NCBI GenBank assembly: GCA_015680905.1
Contig: CM027382.1
Span: 25,207,501 to 25,271,500, forward strand
Source: Coptis chinensis
Taxonomy: Eukaryota > Streptophyta > Magnoliopsida > Ranunculales > Ranunculaceae
Reading direction: 5' to 3'
DNA: 64,000 nt
In this document: positions 35,238 to 47,920 of the stretch, piece by piece
Layout: the number at the start of each line of letters is the position of its first letter
Position numbering within the stretch: the first letter of the stretch is position 1
Notes under the pieces: model-generated
The model's database searches: none
The model's input: only the letters and a program-made list of their open reading frames with translations
Told to the model about the DNA's origin: nothing
Translations under genes and position numbers: made by a program

Positions 35238-36469
35238 AAACGCCTGCCATCTTAATCTCGTTCATGACAAGAATTCAATTGCTTGAATCCAGGGGCAATC
35301 CCCCATTCTCTACCCACCCACCCTTTTAATTTTTCATTCTTATTTCTTGAATTTTCGGAACTGTTCTCATTTGTTTCAGCTTTAGGGCTGCGGATTCACA
35401 GAGAAAAACACTGCGGTGAAGGTATTTCTAAATTTTCGAAAATTCTGAAAATATTCATACATAATATTTAATGTGTTGTTGATTTACTAGAATATTTTCA
35501 GATTTTTCAAAGTTGGTTTACCTTGTGAAAAAATACGATTTTTACAGTGCTGCATTTCAGTTTTCACACCGTATGTTCTTGAAAAACAGACGAATAAGGT
35601 TACTTAGGGAGTTCTAAAATTCTATAATTTTACAGGAGTATCTATCCTAATCTAGGAGTTTGTAGTAAAAATTTGATGAGTTTTTATTTGTTTTGACCTC
35701 CTAAATAGTAGAGTGTTTCCAGTGTGTTTCTGCAGTGTTGCAAACACTTAATATCTGGAACACCATCCAATAAGGAGAGGTTGTAGACATCCAATTGCTC
35801 TAAATTTTTACAGGAACAACTAGGATCTGTTAGGAGTCTCCAGTAAAAATTTGGAAATTTTGGATTTGTTTTGATGGGTTAACCATTCGGTTGTTTGTAT
35901 TGTGTCCGAAAACGGTTTCGCAAACTTTGGAGGGCTGTAGAGGGACTTTCACAGCTCTGATCGATCTGAAATTTTACAGGCTACTTGATAGACGTCTTAG
36001 CAAATTACTGTAAAATTTCAGATTTTTGGAGTACGATAAAAGGCCTAAAACTTGAAAACCCTGGAGCTCACCCGCGCCCATGTTGAGCGCGACCACCCTT
36101 ATTTATTCATTCTGTAATTTCAACTTACCTTTGAGCGCCCGGCCCTACCCGCGCCCAACAAGGAAAATTCATCCGAACAGCCCAATTTTCATAGGTAAAT
36201 GCATATTTTTATTCCTTAAAGTTATTAAGTGTTTCTAACTTGTTAAATACACTTAAATCGCGATACAAGACGCTTTTATTCAAACGCTGTAGAAAGGAGG
36301 CATTCGTGTACTCCTTCTTCCACTCCTCGCCTCTTCGCCGAGGAGTTTTAATTCTAGTATAATCAGGCTTGTTTTTCATAGAAATAAATACAACACGCCT
36401 ATCTAGATTTTTCACACACTACACTTGCATCAATGGCTAAAGAACAAGAGACTCCTCTCTCGATTTTTA

Positions 36470-37900
36470 TAAAGCCCTAAACGATGGCCCTAAGTGGGTG
36501 CATCGTTCTTGCAAACCTAGTGGGGGATTTTCGAATCCCCTAATATATTTAACTTGTTACCGGGTTTTCATGGTTTAGACCATGAGAAGCTTTTTACCAC
36601 ATACGCGTAGGATAGACCAAGTTCTCACTACATTCCATCATCCTAGCGTAAGTCCGTAACAAGTTAAACTTAGGGTGACAAGGCGGCGTCTTGGTTAATC
36701 CGCCCAAACGCCAAACTCTGTGGACTCATGGGCTCAACTTGTTCAATTGTTCATGGAACAGTTTTACCCACCATCGAAGACAGATGAAATGCTTCACAAG
36801 ATTCATTTCTTCCACCATAATCCTCATGAATCCTTTTCGAGGGCCCTCGAATCGTTTCACCGATCTTCTCATTGAATGCCAAGATCATAATCTTGCGAAA
36901 AGACACGCTTTGTTCGTTCTTTCTTCAAGGGGCTTTCACATTATCATAAGGAGGTTCTAGATATCATGTCCGGGGTAGTTTTCTTAGTAAAGGAGCCTTG
37001 GAGGCTTATACATTCTTAGAAGATCAATCTAAGAGGAACAACAATCGGGAGGTAACGATTCCTCCCGCTCCTCTCCTTCTTTCTCTTGAGGTTAAACATG
37101 ATCCCGAAGCTTAAAACTCTTATCGATTCCCTCACTAAAAAGGTAGATGCCATCTCGTTAAACAACAACCCACTCCGGTCATGAACATTAACTCTACTTT
37201 CGTTGTAATGTGCGTTGTAGTCTTGAGCATTCCGACTTCTATTGTCCTCTTTGTCTATGCACAAACACCACCACAACCAAAGACACTTCAACCAGTTAAC
37301 TCAACATCAAGCACAAGGGAACTTAGGTGACGAGAATAGAGGTTTAGTACCCATAACCCCTTAACTATCAACATCAAGACATGAACGCCAACAAGCTTTT
37401 AATTCCAATACAACCATCTACGGACAAAGTAGTAGTGACTTTGTTGGAGAAACAAAATCAAATTATGCAACAAAACTCCAACTTAATGAAAGATCAAAGA
37501 TGATCAAAACTCTAATATGATGAAACAAACAATGCAAATGATGCGCCTTTGTGCCAAAAGGTTATTGACATGTCTTCTAACCAAAATAATAACCAAAACC
37601 GGCGTGTTTCCAAGTCAAGTAATGCCTAATCCTAAGTCAATAAACACCGCCGAAATAAAAAGTATTCGTAATGGTAATATAAACCAAAGGGGACTCCATG
37701 TGCATCACTACCCTTCGCTTCAGGGCAGTAGTTGATAACCAAGTGACTATGCCTAAAGATTACCCACAAACTAAAAATGATACCATACCACATACTATAA
37801 TAGAAACTCAAGACCCTACAACCGTAGAAGTACCCGGTTAAAACCACAACCAAAAGGGAAAACATTACAAGATCCAATAATAGAAAGTGAAGACTTACAC
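36470..37900 (+). pseudogene. Degenerate gag of the Athila-like element
   Basis: Broken over several frames. In 36691-37060 the pieces MEQFYPPSKTDEML and LIECQDHNL and then LEDQSKRNNNRE follow the pattern of Athila-type gag (a core, a hydrophobic connecting part, and an LxExMA-like end). In 37380-37600 an N/Q/K-rich spacer (QMMRLCAKR and similar) precedes the protease. Frameshifts every 50-150 bases make it nonfunctional. Confidence 0.6.
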
Positions 37901-38141
37901 TGTAGAGGTTCCAATATGGATACCTAGATGGAAAACGGATAGAGATAAAGCAAAGCCTAATAATACTTTTATCCCTTCTGTTAAAAATAGCGATAAAACA
38001 CCATATCCCCAAAGACTAGTTGTGTTTAAAAATGACGAGAATTTTGATGAGATTAGGGAAGTGTTTAAAAATTTGACTATAAACCTACCTTTTCTAGAAG
38101 CTATAAAAAGTCTACTGGACACCCTAAGTTTCTAAAAAGAG

Positions 38142-38885
38142 TTGTGCACCAAGAAGAGGAAAACCAACATACCCCACGAAGCATTCTTAATCAACAATAT
38201 CCCTCTTTATCCCGAACATAACGGAATTGTTAAGTACAAGGACCCTGGTCGTCCTACTGTACAATGCACCTTAGGTGATACCTTCATAACAACTGCTTTA
38301 TTAGACCTGGGGGCTAGTGTTAACTTACTCCCTTTTTATTTATATAAACAATTAGGTCTAACAAAACTTCAACCAACCAAAATGACTTTGCAGTTAGCCG
38401 ATCGTTCTATTAAGTATCCCAAGGGTGTAGTTGAAAATATTCTCGTTAAAGTTCAGGATTTTTACTATCCAGCAGACTTTGTTATTCTTGACACAGAAGT
38501 TGCTCATGATTCCATTCCCATCATCTTAGGGCGTCCTTTCTTGGCAACCGCCAATGCCCAAATCAATTGTCGGGATGGCTCAATGACTCTTTCTTTTGGA
38601 AATCTTTCTGTAGAAGTTAACATGTTTAGACAAAAACAAGGACAACTAGGTTTGCCTGTAGAAAGGGAAGTGAAGTCCATTGAGAGTGTTGTACCTTACA
38701 TTAGTGCGGCTGACACTTTAGTCCCCACACTAGTAGATACCCCTCTTATGGAAGAAGACAAGGATCACAATTTCTACTCCCTAGACGTAGATAACATCAA
38801 GGAGGATTTCCTTCGACTCTTTTGCAACCCTTCTTTTGTCGGAAGTTCTCTCCTCTTGACATCCATTCATCTCTTGACGCCATGA
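38142..38885 (+). pseudogene. Retropepsin-like aspartic protease region of the Athila-like element
   Basis: The open frame of 247 residues has VQCTLGDTFITTALLDLGAS then VNLLPFYLYKQLGL, the D-x-G active-site loop in the DLGAS form of the Athila group. It continues with MTLQLADRSIKYPKGVVENI, ILDTEVAHDSIPIILGRPFL and ATANAQINCRDGSMTLSFG. This is the best-preserved part of the element. The frame then ends in a K/D-rich tail, and the RT that normally follows is missing. The start at 38142 is only the first ATG; upstream frame KRKTNIPHEA is joined to older gag remnants. Confidence 0.82.
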
Positions 38886-41800
38886 CGGAAGAAGAATTTT
38901 TTGCCCTTTATCCCAGTGATTCTTCTTACCCACCTATTGAGGAATGTCTTGCATATCTCAAGGCCTCTGATGATATAGACTTAAGAACACTAGTTGAACA
39001 CCATTCACCCACCTCACATCCTCATGTCACTCATTCACCTTCCATCACTTAATGTTCCTCGCCCTCTACCTTTTCAAAAGAACCATTGAGTTTGTACTTG
39101 ACCTTGGTGTTTCTCCTATGCTTCATAACTATCTAAAACCAACTAGTGAAGAAGTAACACCCAAGGACAAGCCACCGGACACTTTTTCATTTTTTCCATT
39201 TTTCCCTTCTCAAAATTATCCACATCCTAATGATCTTCCACAATCATCAATTTTCTCATGTTCATTTACATTTGGCATTCCCTTCGTAGGAGGACAAAGA
39301 AGAAACCAGATGCTCGATTAGGGTTTTAGATCTATAAGGCTTTACTCTCATTCCACTAAGCTACGCCATAGGAAATCTTGGTGCTTAATTTGTTTGATGG
39401 TGCATTCCATGTTAATTATTTGTGGAAAGACCCACAACTTTTTTAGATTATTGATATATGGAAACCGCATGTAAATACATATATATCACTTTAAGTCTAG
39501 GGAATCTGACTTTAAAAGACCTTACGTTTTTTAAAACAAATTTTACAAACCCGTTTTCAAAAATTTGTTTGGGGTAAGGGGTGTTTGGTTTTTCCATGCT
39601 TGATCACTAAACTTCCTATTCTTACCCCCACCTCGCCCTGTAAAAAAAAAAAAAACGTTTTCCACTCCAAGTTTTACCTTCTTTTTGCTCTAAACTCCGG
39701 TTTAATTACTTTGGCCAAGGCTCTGCGCTTTGTCAGAGCTACCTGCCTTTTACCTTTCTTTGAAGAATTTTGTCGAGACGCGACTCGCCTCCGATCATCG
39801 GACCTAGAGCGACCGACTCGATTCATCGGACCTAGAGTTCTCATACCAAGCGCGACTTGCGCTCAAACACTGGAATTTAAATACACAGAGCTTAACTCGC
39901 GCTTCTAGTTGGCTGGGCCGCTTCCGACTTCCGTGGACCAAAAAAAAATTCCAGTTTTCTACGTAGTTTCCGTGATCATTCACGGCTATTCCAGAGCGTA
40001 ATTTTGAGATGACATCTCCTACATTGATCCGAACAATCTTTCGAAGATTTGTTTCAAAGCACTACTTATGGTGCTTCGAGGTGATCACACACGAAGCCGG
40101 GAACCGCTTATGGTTCTTGCAAGCATTTGTTCTTGGACTTGCCATGCCCGGCTGAAATACAAGACCCATGGTGCTATGGGTAGATAGTATGTATGTCTAC
40201 ACTTATGACTTTTGCATGAGGCTTATGGGTCCGCACGGTAGAGGACCAAGGGACATATAACGTAGCCCTTTGGTAGCTTGTCCCTTAATGTGATACGGTA
40301 ATGTTCTTTATCATGCTAAACATATTGGGAGTGGCATTTTTCTTTCGAATGATGCCACTTTGCGATGTTTTCCTTGCTTTAGCCGAGGAACGCCGCTATA
40401 TGACCTTCCTAAGACCTTTTAATGTCTAGTTTAGCACGAGCCCATAGCATGAGGCATAAGTATCTTCTTATGTCTATATTAGTTTGCCGTATTATACTAT
40501 GTTTCTTTCCTCGCTTTTTGTGCCCGTTTCACGGACTAGGTTGGGGTCGACATTGTGAGACCCACCAATTCTATTATTCGATCTTTCCGCGTAATGACTT
40601 GGCAAGGGTGGAGGATACAACCTCATCGGGTTGCACCTACACCCCATCCCACCAAGTGGGCTTTTATGTGTTAGGATCCGTAGATGATAAATGGCGGCAA
40701 GCTTGGCAAATTATAATGGCATGGCGGGGATGCAAAGGAACCTCACTTCTTTATAGAAGAGGAGGATGACGAAAGTAAACACCGGAGTGGAGGTAAGTTT
40801 TTAGTTTCAGTTAGTGTCCGCTTATGTCCCAAGCAATTTAATTCTGTTAACCCCATAATGGGTGGAACTCTTATTATAGTCATTCGCTTTTTTATTTCCT
40901 ATATTAGTATATTCTAACCTTGTTTTGCAGATGTTCCGAATTTCAACGATTTCCATGGTATTTTTCTACCCTCTTTATTTAAATGCTTTGAAGACAAAGC
41001 ATTCTTTCTTGGGGGGGGGCATAGAAACACGGTAATTAAGGCATCCTGTTAGGATATAGATATGTATAATATGCATTTGTTTTCAAGTTAAAAATTTCAA
41101 AAAATATAAATAAATAAGTTTATGCTATACACTTAGGAATATTGGTATTGTTTTTTTCTCTATGCTCTTAACAATCTAGAAGTCTCAATGAAGCTTTTGC
41201 ATCGTAATAATTGTTAGAAACTTAGGTTAATATGTAGGTAATAATCTTTGCATCTATCTATAAATATATTACATGAGTATCTATGATTGTTAGCATTAAG
41301 TTTTCAAATCTAGGCTAGAGTACTTATTCTACAAATCCCGTGAGAATATAGCCTAAAAGCCTTATATGAGTTTAAATATTTGAGAAATGACACAAGGGAG
41401 AAGTAAAATCCGGATAGAGAAATCACACGCCCACTTGCTTGATCACTATGCCATATCCTGAGAATTTAGGCCCTCTTTGGATCGATATAGCCAAAAAATT
41501 CAAACCTAAGTATATTTTTTAATTAGTCGCCTAATCGAGCCTTTCTTTTTAGCCTTCCATAAACCACAATTCTTTTACCCTGTTACAAAAAACAAAACAA
41601 AATAAAAAATAAAAAAAATCAACCTACCCAATCTAGAATAAGTCCGAGAATAGAATGAGTGAAGAAAGAAGAAGAGAAAAACCTGTAAACAAAACAAAAA
41701 TTAGTTAGTTGCTTCCAAAAAGAAAAGAAGTTTCCATCCAAAGAAAAGAAAAAAAAAATAGAAATAAATAAAAACCAAAAAAATAGAATAAAAGGGAATC

Positions 41801-42558
41801 AAAAGCCAAAGAAAAGAAAAAGAAAAATATGGCTAAGGATGGAAACAAAGTATAGAAGCAAAAGAAAATAACAAGGTTTTCTAAGTTATATAATATGAAG
41901 ACTCTATTATATCGGACTTGTCCTTTTGTATATCCATTTCCTTCCTTCTTAAACCATCTCCTAATCCCCAAGAACACCTAATAAAGACCTCTAGCTCAAT
42001 TAGGAATAGGTTAGTGTGATAGTAAGTGGCAGTTGTGTTTGATCGACTCTCGGCTTCCTTGTGTGTCATTGAGATTGTAAGGTAAAGTGTGCCCAACGCA
42101 CACCTGGAGTAGCTTGAAAACTTGGAGGAAAAATCAGAGTGATTTTGTCTTGACTTTTATGTGAGGACCTACTTAAGGACGCTTATTCCGAAGTTTTCAG
42201 AAACGGACTGCTAAGAATTTCATAGCATTACTCATTGTATATATGTTTATTAAGTAGAGATGATTGATTATTATGCATATATTAGCTTAGTTTTCGACAT
42301 GATTATTCTCAGATTCAATTGCTAGTGAGATGTATAGATAGTTGAGACATGAATGAGGAAACAATAGTTTTATTTCTTAGTCGTTGTAGTATAGATGAAG
42401 TTTGTGAGTACCTTCACTAGAAAACTCTCACGAGGTTATAACTCGTCCACTAGGGAATTCCTAGTGGTTTAAGGCCTTGTTGTGATATGGTCAATGCAAT
42501 CGCGACTCAAACAGAGTAGTTAGAACTCCATTTTGGTCACTTATTCTAATTTCTCATC
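38886..42558 (+). other. 3.7-kb 3' region of the Athila-like element without pol
   Basis: Short ORFs at 38822-39052 (EEEFFALYPSDSSYPPIEEC), 39052-39321 and 40422-40769 (QVGFYVLGSVDDKWRQAWQI) have no family I recognise; the last may be a remnant of an extra ORF as in Athila. An A/G-rich tract covers 41585-41870. A G9 run preceded by GCTTTGAAGACAAAGC is at 40984-41019. No RT, RNase H or integrase motif is visible. Confidence 0.6.
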
Positions 42559-42599
42559 TTTGCTTGAGGACAAGCAAAATGCTGCTGTTTGGGGTGGTT
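42559..42599 (+). promoter_or_regulatory. Hairpin and polypurine tract before the 3' LTR
   Basis: GCTTGAGGACAAGC forms a short stem-loop, followed by GCTGCTGTTTGGGGTGGTT, ending directly at the LTR start. This is the recurrent hairpin-plus-G-tract signature of plant Athila/Tat-type elements, and the G-rich tract is the likely plus-strand primer site. Confidence 0.7.
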
Positions 42600-43728
42600 T
42601 GATAAGAGCCCAAAACTGTAGTTTTAACCCCTTAAAAATCATACTTTTAGACCAATTATGTGAGTAATAAGTAAAGAGTTAAGACCGACACGTGTTTTTA
42701 TGTATTTCGTGCTTCAAAGTCAATTATGTGCAGTGAATGTGCCACTTTGATGAGATAAAGGAGCAATGGTTGGTTACTAAGGAGTTAGGTGATTAAAGGC
42801 CAAGATTCAAGAAGACCAAGCCTTTGTAAAGCCCTGGTCAAAAGATGAATAGTCAAAGTCCACGCAAAGCGTAAACAATGCACAAAGTCAACAGAACTTC
42901 CGAAGACCATATCTTTAGACTCAGACCTCGAATTGGGCCTACCTTATGTCAAAACGACCGGCTCGGAAAGAGCTTTCCAATGGTCCAAGCTTTGACCCAA
43001 TCAGAGGAGCAGAAGTGGACGAAAAGTCTGTTGAAGGAACTACAAACTGAAGAGGCCTTTTGATCGAAAAGAATTGGGTTTTGGGCCTGATTCTCTGGCC
43101 CAAAACATGGCTCCAAGCCCATGCACGATTTTTGGATCTGGATGTATAAAAACAAAAGCTTCACTCTTTGTTAATGGCAGTTAGGTTAGGAAGCTAATGT
43201 TAATGGAGTTTAGGGTTAGAAAAAGATAGATCTAGATTAGTTTTTAGATCTAGATCTAGATTTAGACTTCATTTTAATTAGTTTTTATTCTTGCTTTAAA
43301 TTCAGTATTACATTATTGTTATTGATTTCATTAGATAAATAAAATAATTAGTTCTTCATAATCTAGATCCATTTACTTGTTATTATTAGTTTTAATTAAT
43401 TCTTGCACGATTAGATTTCCAATTGAGTTTAAATAAGCAAAGTTCAAATCTTTATTCCATGACTTGTTTAATTTCATTGAGAAATGGTAGTATAATCATA
43501 GAATAGATATTTCATATAACACATCACTCTCACTGTTCATTGTGTTTGATAAATTGAATTCTATTTAAGTCTTGAAGGTTTAAGAGTGGAACGAATCCTT
43601 ACTCGTTGTATTGCATGATTATGTTTTGAGAGTAAGAATAATTGATCTAAACGTAAGAACGGTAGGATTACGTATTAGTGTTCTTGTAGCATTAATATTT
43701 AGGATTTTATTGTTTTTTACGGTTATCA
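42600..43728 (+). repeat. 3' LTR of the Athila-like element
   Basis: 1129 bp, bounded by TGATAAGAGCC and TTATCA, followed by AGCAT. Almost identical to the 5' LTR after the TATA box. Confidence 0.92.
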
Positions 43729-43733
43729 AGCAT

Positions 43734-44768
43734 CTCTCCAGCTTTCTTAAAATTCGCCCCGTTGTCCGTTACAATCTAAACAACATTCTCCTTGCCAACC
43801 TTGTCAACAACACGTCTCATGTGTTTCAGTAAGTGGCGGTAATCTTTCTTGTGTTTCGATAGATCAATGGACGAATCAAAAGTCATGAGCCCATCACAAT
43901 ACACCATGAAGTTCATCAAGCACTATCGCGTTAGACCAGTCCAGGAATCACACATAACAGTGACACCATATATGTAGACCATTTTATTTTCATATGGTCA
44001 ATATACAATTTGCACTCGCCTTAAGCTTCGCAACTCTGAATTTAGTAATTGATAGGTTGAAGGAGGGTCACTCCAAGACCCGACGACATGCCTCATCGAA
44101 CATCGGCTTGTAATACGGGTTGTTGGCCATTGCATTTGGAGACAAGTTTCCCCAAAGTACAAATCTAGTTGTTCTAAACATCCGACTTTTGACTTTACGG
44201 CTCGGCGTCATCGGTGTACGAGATAGTTGATTAACATCGGGCCTTCTCGAATCAACATCAATAAGCTCTCGGGATGCCTAGTGCTCTTCGAGCGGGAGAA
44301 GAAAGACATAAGACCTTTGCCTTCATGCGAGAGCTTCAGGCTTGGAACATTGGAGTTCTCTCTAGTTGGACCCCTCCTATCCCACGAGCCCGTCTCACAG
44401 AACCTCTGGTACTCATCTCTAGATTGTTGCTGAACCATCTCGAACTCGTTGTCATCCTCGTTTGAGTGTTCTCCAGGAGGGTGTGCATGCATGGCAGCTC
44501 TATAATGTTCTTGAGCTATGTTTTTTCCATTTCTCTTCTCAATTCCGGACTCAATTATTTGTCGGAACATGTCTCTAATTTCCTTTCCACACTTCAAACA
44601 TTTCTCAACATTTTTGTTTCCTCCGCCAAGATGTACTTTCAGCCTTGTAATGCCACCTCCAGCTAAAATCTTATCACAGTATTTGCACTGTGCCCCATTT
44701 TTATTTCCAGGGATACGGATAGCGTGGTCCCACCCGATATCAAATCCCTTTGGCATTTCTATCCTCAT
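43734..44768 (-). pseudogene. hAT transposase, N-terminal part (BED zinc finger and start of DUF659)
   Basis: Open frame 44768-44208 begins MRIEMPKGFDIGWDHAIRIP and has the BED finger CKYCDKILAGGGITRLKVHL, with later KCLKC. An acidic/Q-rich linker (HSNEDDNEFEMVQQQSRDEY) follows. Further down, the minus strand near 43780-43734 reads VQIVTDNGANFKKAGEM, the conserved DUF659 start, which is interrupted exactly there by the Athila-like element; the frame resumes at 34108 with FWTPCVAHSIDLILK. In-frame stops lie between 44207 and 43900. hAT transposases cut and paste the element via this BED finger and a DDE/D fold. Confidence 0.85.
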
Positions 44769-45390
44769 TTATCATAAACGAGAATAATTTAATATATACA
44801 TCAAACCAAAACATGCATAAATTTGATGATTCCTATTTAAAAATACATGGATCAAGTACGTGGTCCTATAACTCAAATTCCAATGTTGCATTAACTGTGT
44901 TTGACACTTTTTCTACATTTAATTCTAATAGTCAAACATCCAAATATTAACAATATCAAACAATTACAGTCAAGTTTGAAACCGGCATCCGGGCTTGTGA
45001 TTGGAATTAACCAATCTTTAAACAAGTAGGAACTCTCAGATCACCCGTAGGTGCACCGCGGTTCGGAACCAAACTGTACTTTGAGTGATATCAAGAATAT
45101 TCCAATGCTAAATGTGTACTTTTATTGATATTCTAATGTTGTCTTAACTGTGTCGGGCACTTTTCCTACATCTAATTCTAATATTCATGCCTCAACCAAT
45201 GCTAATCATATCTTTCATGTACTTAGAAATAACGGTATAAATCATTTAGACAATTTTACCATTGCATTATATTTTTAACACTAACTTGCTTGTTTATAAA
45301 ATAAAAGAGCTAAAAATATTTTGACAGAGTTTTCTTTGTTTATTCAACTTTTTGACCACCTGTATTATACCTAAAATACTCATATATATA

Positions 45391-45424
<34 letters not shown>

Positions 45425-46289
45425 ACACAAAGACAAACATAAATTCTATAATTATCAGTTCATCCATAGAATCTGAATACTAAGTTAAATTACATTAGCC
45501 ATTCAAATTAATTTAAAGTCATGCGCAAATAAAATATAAAAAACATATAACTTGCACACTTGATAATTAAACCAAGAATAAATCCTAGCACTACCTAATA
45601 TACAAACCAAATAACTTTACCATGGCACACAACCAAAACATATCCCTTATATGCATACAAACACCCACAATTTCAGTTGTTGCAAAAAATAACAAGCAAC
45701 AAATAAAACTAGTATACGAAATGGGTAGAAGTTTTACCTCAAGAGAATCAGAAGCCAACTCTACTACTACAAATCAAACTCCACTACTGCACCAACAATG
45801 AACAGGTTATTTGAATTATTCTTACTAATAAATGCTCGAGTTTCTTACTCATAATACTAGAAAAATTGATATTTACTGGGGAAAAAAAACACGATGTACC
45901 TAGTGTGCAACAACCCAAAGTGGAGAAGAACAAACTACTAAGACAACACGACATACCTAGAGTGCAACAACTAAGTTTTTATGCTGCAAAATAGAAAAAC
46001 AAGGAACCACTAAGAACATACTTGTATTGCTAAAGTTTTTTAAATTGTTGTCTAACAATTGCTTTAAGGCCCTCAGTAAAAATTTCATCTCAATTACTAT
46101 AATATGTTCACATCTACCCCTTTGGATGTAGCTTGGTACATATAAGTTCATGGAAGAGTTTGCTCTACCCTCAAAGACAAGGACCAAAGATGGGTACAAT
46201 CCTCTTCTAGATGACTTCAAGAATACAAAATATCTTATGATGTACATAACTCAAATATAAAACCACCACTTAACATCACATTCTAAAAA
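44769..46289. other. Upstream region of the hAT transposase
   Basis: AT-rich DNA with a 28-base A run at 45393-45420 preceded by TATATATATATA. No ORF with motifs. TTTTACCTCAAGAGAATCAG (45734) occurs again at about 47378, showing an internal duplication of the leader region of the hAT element. Confidence 0.4.
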
Positions 46290-46510
46290 AAAATCGGCAG
46301 AGTTTCCTTTGTATTTTCAACATTTTATAAATTTAAAACCTGTCATAACCTGAAAATCATATAATATACTTTCATATCATATATTAAAACCTCATACCTC
46401 GTAAACCCAAGTACCTAACTACTCAAATATATATTGATTCATAGAACCAGCTACTTAACCATCTCGACCAATGCCAGTTAAGTCAAGTAACCAATCCTCG
46501 AATCAAAAGA
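46290..46510 (+). repeat. Partial copy of the ~418-bp repeat
   Basis: CGGCAGAGTTTCCTTTGTAT, CTGTCATAACCTGAAAATC and GCCAGTTAAGTCAAGTAACC follow in the same order and orientation as in the three copies at 29167-30387. It ends near CCTCGAATCAAA. Confidence 0.8.
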
Positions 46511-47920
46511 ATACTATAAATTATATACAATAATTAAAATGAAAACAACATATACATTATTTCCACTTATATTATTGTTATACACCTCTATTAGTTCCAA
46601 CCAGAGATACCACACTTCGCATATATATACACCACACCTTCACACTACTCACATGTAGAACTCAAAGTCCAAACCTCTGCCCCGTGTTGCCCTTTCAAAT
46701 TCAAAAATTCCAGAATTTCATTCGCAAACGGCGACCAAACTGTTATCCACAACTTAGGGAATCATGCAAGGCAAGGCGGGATTTACTGAAGTATCTAGAG
46801 ATGATTTTATAGGGCCCTTATATGACAGATCGAAGTTTCAGGTGAAAGTGAAGGTTCGGACTCTAGTCTCGGCCTACATCTCCCTCTCGATAGCTTTAGC
46901 TCTAGGCGAGGAATTCAAAGAAAGGGACTCTGCCTACGGTGTGTATTGTATGCTTGTCATTTTTTATTAGGCGACCTCTCTGCCTGAGGGAACTAGCAAT
47001 AGAAATAGAAGTGGGGGTTGGACATCTGAGTCAACAACTTCTTTATTAATATGAGTTCCAACAACTTCTTAACTAATATAAAAGGAACATAACTAGTTTT
47101 GTTATCTTAACAAGATTTTAGTACTTGGACTGCTAACTATAAGATTGTGTGACTGAATTAAGTTGTCATTAATTGGCAATGCTTGCAATCTACTTAACAG
47201 TACGTACGTTAGTTCATTCTATAGGCAGTTCATTTTTATTACAATCCATAAATAGTTTTCCCGTAGTCCAAAACCAATAGTAAGCTTATTAACCAATCTA
47301 TGCAAATTAATGAATAAAAATGCATAGCATTCTTCTTTTAAATGATCTAATAGACTAATACATAATGGGTAGAAGTTTTACCTCAAGAGAATCAGATGCC
47401 AACTCCCCCAAGAGAATCAGAAGCCAACTCCACTACTACAAATCAATGTATGAAATAGTAACCTGAAATGGATAAATGTGCAAAGTGTTACTCAATTTCT
47501 GTTTTCATTACAAGCAAAAACAAAGATAGGGTCATATATTAACTGTGAATTGATCTAGGACCAAAGGGATAATAGAATCTTGACAAGCTCCTCAAGAACC
47601 CATGCTCTTGTTGTTGAACTTATTATTAGAGAAATGAATATTAAACTGGTAGGTCTATCCACAAAGTTTGAAGACAATGCGCGTAACAGAATAGCAGCAA
47701 TTAAAATTGGTAGAATCTTGTACATAGTAGCTCCTTAAAACAAGATTGTGACATCATTGGGAGCATCGAATGAGGAATAAATAACTCTTAAAAAGGAAGG
47801 ATCTCTGATTTCAAGATCTATAGGCCATGAAGGTGTTATAAAAGTTATGTTGGTAATGTTTTGGCTGCGTACATGGGTCCTTCACTAACTTGTTTCTGAC
47901 AGAGTTGAGATGTTAGCCAT
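46511..47920. other. Unassigned sequence, possibly the outer part of the hAT element
   Basis: A TATA-like ATATATATACACCACACC (46622-46639) precedes a 68-codon plus-strand ORF (46764-46970, MQGKAGFTEVSRDDFIGPL, VKVKVRTLVSAYISLSIALA) without a family. No hAT ends were recognised here, so the right boundary of the hAT element is unknown. Confidence 0.35.

Larger units (their letters stand above)
34109..43733 (+). mobile_element. Athila-like Ty3 element with gag and protease but no RT, RNase H or integrase
   Basis: LTRs at 34114-35237 and 42600-43728 are bounded by TGATAAGAGCCC and GGTTATCA, and the element is flanked by AGCAT (34109-34113 and 43729-43733), a 5-bp target duplication. It sits inside the hAT transposase reading frame. 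The interior (about 7.4 kb) holds degenerate gag (36470-37900), a well-preserved aspartic protease region (38142-38885), and about 3.7 kb without pol motifs. A conserved hairpin TTTGCTTGAGGACAAGCAAA (42559-42578) followed by TTTGGGGTGG precedes the 3' LTR, as in Athila/Tat-type elements. It must have relied on proteins from a relative to move. Confidence 0.88.

Noticed and set aside
40422-40769. 115-codon ORF as an envelope-like gene
   Set aside because: No transmembrane or envelope motif is visible; kept only as an unassigned ORF of the Athila-like element.
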